A DNA stretch of 64,000 nucleotides from contig NZ_JYNL01000003.1 in assembly GCF_001044235.1 (NCBI RefSeq), positions 1 through 64,000 of the forward strand, given 5' to 3'. The notes beneath the pieces were generated by a model. The model was not told the origin of the DNA, made no database searches, and was given only the letters and a program-made list of their open reading frames with translations. Shown piece after piece: positions 19,115-27,773 of the stretch. Source of the stretch: Mycolicibacterium chlorophenolicum. GTDB lineage: Bacteria > Actinomycetota > Actinomycetes > Mycobacteriales > Mycobacteriaceae. The position numbers and the translations under genes are program-made. How positions within the stretch are numbered: position 1 is the first letter of the stretch; the number at the start of each line of letters is the position of its first letter.

Positions 19115-21292
19115 TCAGGCCTCCAGCACTTGAGCGAGCTTGGCGGCGACCTCTTCGGTCTTGGCGATCGCGGCGCGTTCGAGCACCTTGCTGATGCTGG
19201 GCGATGCTTCTCCTCCGACCACACGTTCGATGGGGTGATCGAGCCAATCGAAATAGCGGCGTTGGATTTCGTCGGCCAGCCACCCGCCGTATGAGGTGCC
19301 GCGGGCCCCTTGTTCGGCGATGACCACCCGGTTGGTTTTCTTGATGCTCTCGCCGATGGTGTCCCAGTCGAGGCTGGCGCGGTCCAGCCACCGAAGGTCG
19401 ATGACGTCGGCGTCGACACCACCGGCGTCGACGGCCTCCAAGCAGTAGTTGACCATCGCCAGATAGGAGATCACCGTGATCGCCGAACCAGACCGCCGCA
19501 GCGCGGCTTTACCCACCGGCAGTAGGTAATCCAGGTCCTCGACCGGCGCGTCTCCTGTGGAGGTGTAGAGGTCGACATGTTCCAGTACGACCACCGGGTC
19601 CTTGCACGTCAGAGCCGAATTCATGAGGCCGACATAGTCGAACGGTGTTGACGGGGCCACGATGCGCCAGCCGGCGGAGGTGGCGAAGATGCCGGCCGGG
19701 TCCATCGAGTGCTGAGAGCCGTACCCGGTTCCCATCGCGACCTTGCTGCGCAGCACTAGTGGCACGGGGTTGTCTCCACCGAACATGTGCCGTGCCTTGG
19801 CGATCTGGTTGAACAACTGGTCGGCGGCCACCCACATGAAGTCGGCGTACATGAATTCGACGATCGGTTTGTACCGTCCGTCTAGTGCAATCCCGCCGCC
19901 CAGGCCGGAGAACGCGTTCTCGCTGATGGGGGTGCCTAGTACTCGGTCGGGGAACTTGTCGCTGAGGCCTTTGGTCGCGCCGTTGGTGCCACCGTTGAGT
20001 CGGTGAATGTCTTCACCGAGGACGACGACTGAGGGGTCGGTTTCCATCCGGCGGTACAGCACCGCAGCGATGGTGTCGACGAATTTGCGTTGTTCGAGGG
20101 TGCCAGTGAAAGTGTCGGTATCGGTGAACTGCACATCGTCGAACTCGGAGAGATCGCCGCGCACGCCGATATCGACGAAGTCGGGGTCCGGCCATTCGTC
20201 AGGTTTGATGCGGCGCTGTCCGGGTTTGCCGCCGGGCAGCGGCTCGATGATCTGCGTGGCGACGTCGGTCATCGCAGCCTTCGCCCGGTCGGTGAACTGC
20301 TCCACCTGTTCGGCAGTGAGGATGTCGCGGCGGACGAGATGTGAACTGAGCTGGGTGATGGGATCGCGTTCGCGCCAGGACTTCTCTTCTTCTTTGGACC
20401 GGTATCCGAACGCGCTGCCGGGGAAGGGGCCGTTCTGATGAAAGTAGCGATACGTGTCGGCTTCGATCATGGTGGGACCGCGGCCGCTGCGCATGTGCTC
20501 GACCGCTTCGGTCATGGCCAAATGCACTGCGAGGGCGTCCATGCCGTCGACTTTCCAGCTGGGGATGTTGAAGCCGAGTCCGCGCGCCGACAACCGTGGC
20601 TCACCGGTGACCTCTTCGACCGTCGTAGCGACCGCGTAGCGGTTGTTTTCGATGAAGAAACAGACGGGTAGCTTCCACGCAGCGGCGAGATTGAACGACT
20701 CCAGCGTGGAGCCGATGTTGGCGGCGCCGTCGCCGAAGTAGGTAACCGTGACCGCGTCAGAGCCCGAGTAGCGGTCCGCCCACGCTTGACCGAGGGCCTG
20801 GGGCACCCCACCACCCACGATGGCGTTGGTTCCGATCGCACCGGCCTCACCCCACTGCAGATGCATCGATCCGCCGCGCCCTCGGCAGTATCCGCGCGAG
20901 AGCCCGCAGATCTCGGCCAGGCTGCGCAGCAGGACCGTGCGGACTTCGTCGGAGAGCTCGCTGGTCGGGTCGATGCCTTTGGGTGCGACGTGGCCAAGCG
21001 CCTTGGCCAGGAACTGGTGATGTCCGCGGTGGGATCCGTTGACGGAGTCCTCGCTAGTCAGCGCCAGCACCGAACCGACAGCGCCGCCTTCCTGGCCGAT
21101 GCTCGAGTGGGCCGGTCCATGAACGAGGCCCTCGCCGGCAAGGCCGAGGACGAACTCCTCGAAAGCTCTGATGAGGGCGAGCTGGCTGAACATATTGATC
21201 AGCAGGTCGGGCTCGGCGGCGTCCCAATCTTCGGTGGTCGCCGATACCTGAACCCACGGCGAAGCGGGTTCCAGGGGGGTGTGGGTGCTCAT
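19115..21292 (-). CDS. Fused alpha-beta E1 component of a 2-oxo-acid or acetoin dehydrogenase
   Basis: A 725-residue protein joining the two E1 chains. The alpha half has HGPAHSSIGQEGGAVG, the thiamine-diphosphate motif GDGAANIGST...FIENN and GRGPTMIEADTYRY. After a linker near residue 380 the beta half has VVVLGEDIHRLNGG, PISENAFSGLGGG and ADFMWVAADQLFNQIAK. E1 decarboxylates the 2-oxo acid (or cleaves acetoin) and passes the acyl unit to E2 lipoate. GGAGA precedes the ATG. The gene runs leftward into E2 and is divergent from a GntR regulator 255 bases away, the likely local regulator. The substrate cannot be told from sequence alone. Confidence 0.92.
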   Translation of the reverse strand: MSTHTPLEPASPWVQVSATTEDWDAAEPDLLINMFSQLALIRAFEEFVLGLAGEGLVHGPAHSSIGQEGGAVGSVLALTSEDSVNGSHRGHHQFLAKALGHVAPKGIDPTSELSDEVRTVLLRSLAEICGLSRGYCRGRGGSMHLQWGEAGAIGTNAIVGGGVPQALGQAWADRYSGSDAVTVTYFGDGAANIGSTLESFNLAAAWKLPVCFFIENNRYAVATTVEEVTGEPRLSARGLGFNIPSWKVDGMDALAVHLAMTEAVEHMRSGRGPTMIEADTYRYFHQNGPFPGSAFGYRSKEEEKSWRERDPITQLSSHLVRRDILTAEQVEQFTDRAKAAMTDVATQIIEPLPGGKPGQRRIKPDEWPDPDFVDIGVRGDLSEFDDVQFTDTDTFTGTLEQRKFVDTIAAVLYRRMETDPSVVVLGEDIHRLNGGTNGATKGLSDKFPDRVLGTPISENAFSGLGGGIALDGRYKPIVEFMYADFMWVAADQLFNQIAKARHMFGGDNPVPLVLRSKVAMGTGYGSQHSMDPAGIFATSAGWRIVAPSTPFDYVGLMNSALTCKDPVVVLEHVDLYTSTGDAPVEDLDYLLPVGKAALRRSGSAITVISYLAMVNYCLEAVDAGGVDADVIDLRWLDRASLDWDTIGESIKKTNRVVIAEQGARGTSYGGWLADEIQRRYFDWLDHPIERVVGGEASPSISKVLERAAIAKTEEVAAKLAQVLEA

Positions 21293-21547
21293 AGCTGTCT
21301 CCGGGCTCGATCGGGGGTCCAGTCACACTCTAGAGACTGATTGGATCCAGAACAACCAGCCTCAGCGGGTTAATGCCGCGATACTGACATACTATGGCTA
21401 CGAATGGCGCCAAGATAGGGAATGCAATGAGTTTCGCGGAAGCCGCTGCTGGTCGGTGCGCGATCGACCGGTCGACCGCCACCGTGCCGGATCCGCGCGA
21501 GGCGGTCCTGCACAAGTCACCGGTTGGCAAGGTGTAAGGACGCATCG

Positions 21548-22219
21548 GTGCTCGACGATCTTCTGGATCCATTCGCCAAATCGGACCCCGCCAGTCAGCG
21601 GGTGGCCGACCATCTGCGCCTGCAGTTGTTGCACGGCAGCATCGCCCCGGGTCAGCGCATCCGCCAAGGTGAAGTAGCCGCGTCGTTCGGGGTCAGCCGA
21701 CTCCCCGTCCGTGAAGCGTTGCGGATATTGGCCGCCGAAGGATTGGTCGAGCTGCACGCAAACAAGGGTGCCCGCGTACCGCACTTGAGCATGAGGCAAG
21801 TCGACATCGTCTATCGCATGCGGGAGTCGCTCGAACCCCTGGCCCTCGCGGAAAGCCTGCCCTCTCTGACCTTTTCCGACGTCGCACGGCTGAGATGCAT
21901 TCAGCATGAGATCGAGTCCAACGCCGACATCGAGCGCTTCCTGGACCTCGACCGAGAATTTCATCTTTACAGTTATCACGGCTGCACGGTCGAACCGCTC
22001 AGCTCGACGGTGGTGCGGCTTTGGAACACCACCCAACACCACCGGCGCAGCTTCGTGACCCTGACCGGGTCCGACCGGGCCTGGGTCGTCAACGCCGAAC
22101 ACAATCTGCTGCTCGACGCCATCGAACACGGCGACACTGAAGCGGGGCAGACCATCTTGGCCGGTCACATCCGCCGCACGCGCACCGAGTTGGCGCTACA
22201 TCCAGAGCTGTTTCACTAA
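21548..22219 (+). CDS. GntR-family regulator, FCD subfamily
   Basis: A 223-residue FadR-like regulator. The N-terminal winged helix holds VADHLRLQLLHGSIAPGQRI and the recognition region FGVSRLPVREALRILAAEGLVEL. The all-helical FCD ligand domain has the metal-ligand pattern DLDREFHLYSY, then His residues in TQHHRR and NAEHNLLLDAI. GTG 21548 is used because AAGGA lies seven bases upstream. It is divergent from the E1-E2 genes and probably controls them in response to an organic acid (inference). A close relative is encoded at 38256. Confidence 0.9.
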   Translation: MLDDLLDPFAKSDPASQRVADHLRLQLLHGSIAPGQRIRQGEVAASFGVSRLPVREALRILAAEGLVELHANKGARVPHLSMRQVDIVYRMRESLEPLALAESLPSLTFSDVARLRCIQHEIESNADIERFLDLDREFHLYSYHGCTVEPLSSTVVRLWNTTQHHRRSFVTLTGSDRAWVVNAEHNLLLDAIEHGDTEAGQTILAGHIRRTRTELALHPELFH

Positions 22220-22285
22220 TACGTGTCGACCAATTCTGGTCAGTATTCAAGCACCGCCATTCTCGGGAGTTCGTCGGTCCAGACC

Positions 22286-22903
22286 TCAGCGCCCGCTGTC
22301 ACTCAATATTTCGGTACTGGGTGCGCCTGCATTGGGCCCGGGGCCATGTGCACCGGCCACGAACAAGTCAACTGTCAGGGCAATGAAGGCGTGTTCGCCC
22401 GCGATGGGTTCTGGGTGCAGGACAGCCGTCGTGACGAGGCTGCGCAGCAGCGTCGCGGCTATCGCCCGGCTCGATAGCGACGATGTGGTGGCGCCGGGAG
22501 TGCGGTCGAGAATTGCTGCTAGAACGCCGATTTCGTCGTCGATATTCGCCCTGACCCGTAAGCGGTAGCGGTCGTCGACGAGGGCTGCCTGAATGGCCAC
22601 CGACAGCAGAGCTCGTCGTTGGCGCAGCGTCGCCAAGAACAGCTGAGCCGCCTCGAGTAGACGCTCACGTACCGGGCGGTCAGACCGGTCGGCGATGGTC
22701 TGCAGATCAGGGCCGACGTAAGCACGCCCAAGCACAGCCTCGATGAGGTCTGGCTTGGTGGCGAAGTGATAGAAGACCGACCCTGTTGCAACGCCCGCTC
22801 GGGCGGCGACGTCGCGGGTGGTGGTCGCCGTGATCCCTTGCGTTGCGAACAACTCGAGCGCGGCATCGAGGATCTGATCGCGTCGACTCGGGCGAGCACC
22901 CAT
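22286..22903 (-). CDS. TetR-family transcriptional regulator
   Basis: A 205-residue regulator. The helix-turn-helix reads QILDAALELFATQGITATTTRDVAARAGVATGSVFYHFATKPDLIEAVL, the standard TetR form; the C-terminal helices form the ligand pocket and are not diagnostic. GGAGG lies seven bases before the ATG. It is divergent from the glycosyltransferase gene across 167 bases that carry two inverted repeats suitable as operators, so it likely controls that gene and itself. Confidence 0.9.
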   Translation of the reverse strand: MGARPSRRDQILDAALELFATQGITATTTRDVAARAGVATGSVFYHFATKPDLIEAVLGRAYVGPDLQTIADRSDRPVRERLLEAAQLFLATLRQRRALLSVAIQAALVDDRYRLRVRANIDDEIGVLAAILDRTPGATTSSLSSRAIAATLLRSLVTTAVLHPEPIAGEHAFIALTVDLFVAGAHGPGPNAGAPSTEILSDSGR

Positions 22904-22985
22904 AGTGACCTCCGTGAGCGAGAGCTTACGCGCGGCGAGTCGGACTCGACAGTGCGACCACCGCCCGCGATTAGAGCATTTGATC

Positions 22986-23046
22986 AGTGAGCTATCGCAC
23001 TGCTCACGATCGGTTCTAACCGCTAAACTGACTATATGCTCAGTTT
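22986..23046. promoter_or_regulatory. Inverted repeats in the TetR / glycosyltransferase promoter region
   Basis: AAACTGA (23025-23031) and TCAGTTT (23040-23046) form a perfect 7-bp inverted repeat 25 bases before the glycosyltransferase start. A second pair, GTGAGC and GCTCAC with a 9-base gap, lies at about 22987-23007. Both are plausible TetR operators. Confidence 0.5.
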
Positions 23047-23070
23047 CGGGATCGTTCTGAGAGGCACATG

Positions 23071-24303
23071 ATGTCAGCGCTGCGTACTGCCGCGCCGCCC
23101 ATCGCCGTGATGTCCGTCGGCTCGGTGGGTCACCTGAACCCGATGCTTCCGGTCATCGCCGAACTCAGCAGGCGGGGACGCCGCGTTGTTGTCTACGGGC
23201 GCTCGCCGCAGCGCGCGCTGGTGGAGCGGGCCGGTGCCAGTCTGCGGCCGTATCCGGATGTACCCGCACGCGAGGGCCGGCCGCTGAAGACACCGATTGC
23301 ATTTCTCGATCTGGTGGCCACCATGACGCGCCGGCTGATGCCCTGGTTGGTCGACGACATCGGCGACCTCGCCCCTTCGATGATGGTGCACGACGCCGCT
23401 GCGCTCTGGGGAAAGCTCGCCGCCCGTGTCACGAGCACACCTGCCGCGTCGGCGATTTCGACGTTCGCCTTCAACAACCGGTTCCGCGCACCCGACGACC
23501 CGGTGTTGAGCATCGGCACGCTTGTGCGCATGGCGACGAGCTGCTCCTACTCGGCAGGCACCCACTACGCATGGGAACGGTTGCTCTTGGCGATGCGCAG
23601 GCAGGTGCCCTTGGCGCCCCTGCGGCGGGCGATGGAGAATCTTGAGGACCTCAATATCGTCTTCACCTCACGCGAGATACAGCCGGCTGCCGAAACTTTC
23701 GACGACCGATTTCTGTTTGTCGGTGCCTCGATTGGCAATCGCGAACCCGACGACTCCTTTGCCTGGGATCGTTTAGAGGATCCGGTTACCTTCGTCTCGT
23801 TGGGAACAACGTTCTCCGACCGGGCCGGTGTCATCAGCCGTATCGTGCGGGCGCTCGACGGTCTGCCTGGCTCATTGGTGGTCGCCAGCGGCCATGTGTC
23901 GCCCGCCGAGATCGGACGGGTGGGTGCGCGCACGATCGTCACTAATCATGTGCCACAACCGGAATTGTTGGGTCGGGCAACGGTGTTCGTCACTCACGCC
24001 GGAATGAACTCGGCCATGGAGTCGCTGGCCGCGGGGACACCGATGGTAGCCCTGCCACAGGGGGCGGATCAGCCTCTGGTCGCGGCTCGCATCGCTGAAC
24101 TCGGCACAGGAATCGACGCCGGATCCGATCCGACCGCCCAGGAGATTCGTTCGGCGGTCATGCGCGTTATAAGCGACCCTTCGTACGCCGCGGCCGCCCG
24201 CACCATGGGCAGGACTCTGATCGAGGCCGGGGGTCCGCGGCGCGCCGCCGACGCACTGCTCGAGTATGAGGAGTCATCGCGCAGCGCGGCGGTGTCGACG
24301 TGA
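23071..24303 (+). CDS. Glycosyltransferase, macrolide/UGT-like GT1 family
   Basis: A 410-residue GT-B glycosyltransferase. The N-terminal acceptor domain begins AVMSVGSVGHLNPMLPVIAELSRRG, with the His of the GHLNP motif as candidate catalytic base. The C-terminal donor domain has VTHAGMNSAMESLAAGTPMVALPQGADQPLVAARI, the usual nucleotide-sugar-binding signature. The family attaches sugars to hydrophobic acceptors such as macrolides, flavonoids and lipids. The second of two adjacent ATGs is chosen, six bases after AGAGG. The next gene overlaps its stop by four bases, so the two proteins are likely made together and may act on one molecule. Confidence 0.88.
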   Translation: MSALRTAAPPIAVMSVGSVGHLNPMLPVIAELSRRGRRVVVYGRSPQRALVERAGASLRPYPDVPAREGRPLKTPIAFLDLVATMTRRLMPWLVDDIGDLAPSMMVHDAAALWGKLAARVTSTPAASAISTFAFNNRFRAPDDPVLSIGTLVRMATSCSYSAGTHYAWERLLLAMRRQVPLAPLRRAMENLEDLNIVFTSREIQPAAETFDDRFLFVGASIGNREPDDSFAWDRLEDPVTFVSLGTTFSDRAGVISRIVRALDGLPGSLVVASGHVSPAEIGRVGARTIVTNHVPQPELLGRATVFVTHAGMNSAMESLAAGTPMVALPQGADQPLVAARIAELGTGIDAGSDPTAQEIRSAVMRVISDPSYAAAARTMGRTLIEAGGPRRAADALLEYEESSRSAAVST

Positions 24304-25211
24304 GCGTCGCACTTGTCTTTGCCGCTGTCGTAGCGTCAATCCTGATGGCATGGATGGAAACCCTCGGCTGGGTCCTGTCCGGCGGTGTTCGATCCACCAG
24401 AGGCCGCCGTGTCGCTGAGTTCGCGTCGGCGGGACCATTCGATCTGCCCGCGCGCACACCGGTTTTGGTGTATCTGGACGGCATGGGGCGCCGCGGGCCT
24501 CGGCAAAGCCGCGACGGAGGTCACCTTGTGGCCGCCATCGCAGAGCATCTACCCCAGGCCCGCATCATCGTCGATATCTTTCCCTACGGACCGACAGGGG
24601 TACCGCTCGAGCAGCGACGCGTCACCGGGGTTGTGTGGTGTATCGCCAAACACGTCTTCCCGCCTCTGATCTGGCTGCGCAACCTTGCCCAGCTGCCGCT
24701 GTTGCATCTACCCGTACTCGGGACAGCGGTACGGACACAGTTGGCACTCGAAGTGGCTTCTCGACTGACCGCCGTTGGTCATACGCCAGGTCGGCCGGTC
24801 GTCCTGGTGGGATTTTCGGCGGGTGCACATGTTGCCGAATGCATTGCCGGCATCCTTGTTGAGCTCTGCGGCGGCAGGGTTCACCGGGTCCACATAGCGG
24901 GTGTGGATCGCCGTCCGACGGCGGCGCCGGGGTGCAGCATCCGCGTTGATTCCCGTGCCGATCGAATATGTGCACTGGTTCGAGTAGGGCTGCAGCGAGA
25001 CATCACTTGTGGCGTTGAGGTGATGGGTGTGCATCACTTCGGACCGGAGGGCTGGACCAGTATCACGCCGCGCGCCAGCGACGGATCAGTGCCGGTCGAA
25101 CTCGCTGCGGCTGCGGTCTCATCGGTTGTCGGTCAACTCGTGGGTGAGGGTTCCGACGGCGCCTGCGCAAATTTCACGAAGTCGCGGGACTGCTCTGCGC
25201 TCGCTGAGTGA
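24300..25211 (+). CDS. Alpha/beta-hydrolase-like protein with N-terminal membrane segment
   Basis: A 303-residue protein. The first 30 residues (VALVFAAVVASILMAWMETLG) form a probable membrane anchor or signal. PVLVYLDGMGRRG resembles the first strand and oxyanion loop of alpha/beta hydrolases, and VVLVGFSAGAH is a GxSxG nucleophile elbow. Candidate Asp and His residues are in HIAGVDRRP and VMGVHHFGPEGW. The start is GTG 24300, overlapping the glycosyltransferase stop as GTGA, which indicates translational coupling. A membrane-associated esterase or lipase working with the glycosyltransferase is inference. Confidence 0.75.
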   Translation: MSVALVFAAVVASILMAWMETLGWVLSGGVRSTRGRRVAEFASAGPFDLPARTPVLVYLDGMGRRGPRQSRDGGHLVAAIAEHLPQARIIVDIFPYGPTGVPLEQRRVTGVVWCIAKHVFPPLIWLRNLAQLPLLHLPVLGTAVRTQLALEVASRLTAVGHTPGRPVVLVGFSAGAHVAECIAGILVELCGGRVHRVHIAGVDRRPTAAPGCSIRVDSRADRICALVRVGLQRDITCGVEVMGVHHFGPEGWTSITPRASDGSVPVELAAAAVSSVVGQLVGEGSDGACANFTKSRDCSALAE

Positions 25212-25277
25212 TCGCAATTCCCGATGCAGCCACAACCGGTCTTGCGGATCGCACATTCGCATGTCGCGCTGGCATGC

Positions 25278-26132
25278 TCAGGCCAGATGCCGGCGGTCGG
25301 AGGCGAGGTCGAGAACTTCACGTGCGCCGCGCAGTGCCGCGCGGCTGCGCTCGATGGCGGGTGCTTGCCACAGCACCGGCGCCTCGACGCTAACTGGGAC
25401 TCCCTGCGGTAAGGCCCCTAGCATCGCCACGAGGTCGATGTTTCCCGCGCCGGGGAACAGCCGTGCGGTGCGACCCTGGTCTCGCAAGGCCTCGACGCTC
25501 GTGGGGCGTTCGGCCACGCCGTCACAGATCTGGACGTAGCGGATCCACTCCGTTGGCAATGCGGCTAGGTCGGCGGGTGTGTTCATGGCGCGGTCATAGT
25601 GCAGCGCGTCAACGAGCAGCCCGACATTGGGATGTCCGCAGCGTTCGACGATCGCCGCCCCCTGCTGCAGGTTCACGACGTCCGTCCATGGCATTGGTTC
25701 CAAGTTGGGTGTCAACCCGTAATCGGCTGCCAGATCGGCGAGTTCGGCCAGATGGTCGGTGAGGCGCAAGTGATCGGGATCGTTGCCGGTGACCAGGATC
25801 TGGCTGGCACCCAGGTAGGCTCCGGTTTCGAGAAAGGCGGCGAAGTCGCGCCGAATCCGGGTTTGGGGCTTGAGCCGCAGTACTTCGATATCGATCAACG
25901 CCAGTCCGGTGTCATCGAGTCTGCGACGGGTTTCGCGGATCAGCGGGGTCATACCGACCGTTGGGCGCAGAGGTTCGGCCTCGGTGGCCCGGATCAATCG
26001 GAGTCCGACGCCATCAAAGCCCGCCCGCGCGGCGCAGTCAACCATTTCGTCGGGCCCGAGTTCAACCACCGTTAGCGGCGCCAATGAGATTGGGCGGGTG
26101 ACCGCGGGGGCCTCAGCTGTGGGCCTGTACAT
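25278..26132 (-). CDS. Sugar-phosphate isomerase/epimerase-like TIM-barrel protein
   Basis: A 284-residue xylose-isomerase-like TIM barrel. Segments such as MVDCAARAGFDGVGLRLIR, TGLALIDIEVLRLKP, YGLTPNLEPMPWTD and NVGLLVDALHYDR follow the beta-alpha pattern, and Glu, Asp and His residues at strand ends suit a divalent metal site. The family includes inosose and hydroxypyruvate isomerases and 3-dehydroshikimate dehydratases, so action on a cyclitol or shikimate-like acid is possible. The start at 26132 follows AAGGAG. It is encoded just after the MHS transporter, suggesting that it acts on an imported compound. Confidence 0.82.
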   Translation of the reverse strand: MYRPTAEAPAVTRPISLAPLTVVELGPDEMVDCAARAGFDGVGLRLIRATEAEPLRPTVGMTPLIRETRRRLDDTGLALIDIEVLRLKPQTRIRRDFAAFLETGAYLGASQILVTGNDPDHLRLTDHLAELADLAADYGLTPNLEPMPWTDVVNLQQGAAIVERCGHPNVGLLVDALHYDRAMNTPADLAALPTEWIRYVQICDGVAERPTSVEALRDQGRTARLFPGAGNIDLVAMLGALPQGVPVSVEAPVLWQAPAIERSRAALRGAREVLDLASDRRHLA

Positions 26133-26274
26133 GCATACTCCTTGTCCCCCAACACCTCCCGCGGGCGCCGACCATGCCATTGTCGGACAACCGAGCCAGA
26201 ATTTGGGGGTTCCCTCGCTGGGGGCGCCTGGGCCGCACCGTTTTCCTAAACCGGGCGCCGGTTCCGGTGATTTC

Positions 26275-27570
26275 TTAGCGAACCAGTCGAGTTCGACTGG
26301 TTTCAGCGGTGAGGGACACAGCGATCAGGCCGAGTAGCGCGCAGGAGGTGCCCCAGATGCCCGGGGATGCAGCCCACCCCGTGGACGCGACGAGCTGACC
26401 GCAGATGTAGGGCCCGAATCCCGCTGCGGCGATGGCACCCAGATTGAAGCCTAACGATGTTCCGGTGTAGCGGACGCGGCCGGGGAATATCTCTGCCATC
26501 ATCGTGTATACCGAGGCGGCGATGAAGGGCTCGATTATCGCGAACAGCACCAGGATCGGGATGATCTGCCACAGGCTGGTGCTCGCACCGACGATGAGAA
26601 ACAGTGGCACCGAGAGAAGAGCGTAGGCACTGTATCCGATGATGGCGATCGGTCGACGTCCCCGCCGGTCGCTGAAGTGGCCCATGACAGGGAACAGGGC
26701 TGCAGTTACCAGCAGTATGATCCCGAGCGTCGTATACACCTGGGCGAGTGTCATGCCTTTCACGGACACCAGGTGGATTCCCATGTACACCTTGAGCAGG
26801 AAGCTGGGGCCCAAGACTGCCATGGTCATGCACACGACTCGCAGCACGTCGGCCCACTGGTGCCGCAAGACGTCGCGCACTGGAGTGCGGGTCACGTTCG
26901 CCTCAGCGACGATGGCGGCGAATTCTGGCGAATCCTCAAGCCGCATCCGTAGGAACAGGCATCCGATGGTCAGTGGCAAGCAAAGCAGGAAGGGTAGCCG
27001 CCAGCCCCACTCGCGCATCGCCTCCGGGTCGAGGCTGGCGCTGAGCGCGGCGACGATCAGTGATGCGGCTGCGTAGCCCAAGCCGGCGCCGAATACTGGC
27101 GTTGATCCGTAGAGGCCGCGTCGGTGGGCTGGCGCCATTTCGACGATGTAGGTTTGCGCGCCGGTGAATTCGCCTCCTGCACTTACCCCTTGCAGCAGGC
27201 GCAGCAGGAGCAGTAGCACCGGTGCCCACAACCCGATTTGGGAGTAGGTGGGCAGCACGCCAACCGCGGTTGAGGCGCCACCCATGAGAAAGATGGTGGC
27301 CATGAGCACATTTCGCCGGCCCACCCGGTCCCCGATCGCACCGAAGATGATGCCCCCGAGCGGCCGAGCGAGAAAGCCGCCGCCGAAGACAGCCAAAGCT
27401 GCCAGTGTCGAGGCGGCAGGATCGTCGGAAGGGAAGAGCAGCGGCGCGAACACCACGGTCAGAAAGCCGTAGATGGTGAATTCGTAAAACTCGACTGCAC
27501 TACCCAGAGTGCTGGCCGCTGTTGCTCGTCGAAGGGTGCTGCGATTCGACGCTATTTCCGTTGTCGACAT
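26275..27570 (-). CDS. MFS transporter, metabolite:H+ symporter (MHS) family
   Basis: A 431-residue protein with 12 predicted membrane segments. Family signatures are SAVEFYEFTIYGFLTVVFAPLLF at the N-terminus, FGAIGDRVGRRNVL between helices 2 and 3, and the GHFSDRRGRRPI repeat after helix 8. MHS carriers import organic acids such as shikimate, citrate, alpha-ketoglutarate or betaines with protons. AGGAAG precedes the ATG. It lies between the TIM-barrel gene and the M24-like gene on the same strand and is the only clear importer in the catabolic region. Confidence 0.9.
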   Translation of the reverse strand: MSTTEIASNRSTLRRATAASTLGSAVEFYEFTIYGFLTVVFAPLLFPSDDPAASTLAALAVFGGGFLARPLGGIIFGAIGDRVGRRNVLMATIFLMGGASTAVGVLPTYSQIGLWAPVLLLLLRLLQGVSAGGEFTGAQTYIVEMAPAHRRGLYGSTPVFGAGLGYAAASLIVAALSASLDPEAMREWGWRLPFLLCLPLTIGCLFLRMRLEDSPEFAAIVAEANVTRTPVRDVLRHQWADVLRVVCMTMAVLGPSFLLKVYMGIHLVSVKGMTLAQVYTTLGIILLVTAALFPVMGHFSDRRGRRPIAIIGYSAYALLSVPLFLIVGASTSLWQIIPILVLFAIIEPFIAASVYTMMAEIFPGRVRYTGTSLGFNLGAIAAAGFGPYICGQLVASTGWAASPGIWGTSCALLGLIAVSLTAETSRTRLVR

Positions 27571-27773
27571 GAATTGACTTCCTGATCAGAACGGCCGATG
27601 CCCGGCCCCCTACTGCCGGTGACGCGGCCCGCCCCGCGCGAGACGATGATGACCGACCTTGGCCTGTACCGCCCAGCCACTACTCATGGCCTAGCAGCTA
27701 GCTTTTTCCATGGTCACGGTCGGTTGTCTCTGCTAGGAAAACGTAGCGGCATCACTGATCGCAGCCTCCCCTG

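Noticed and set aside
26250..26264. AACCGG/CCGGTT hairpin downstream of the MHS transporter as terminator
   Set aside because: Short 6-bp stem and no T-run; too weak to call.
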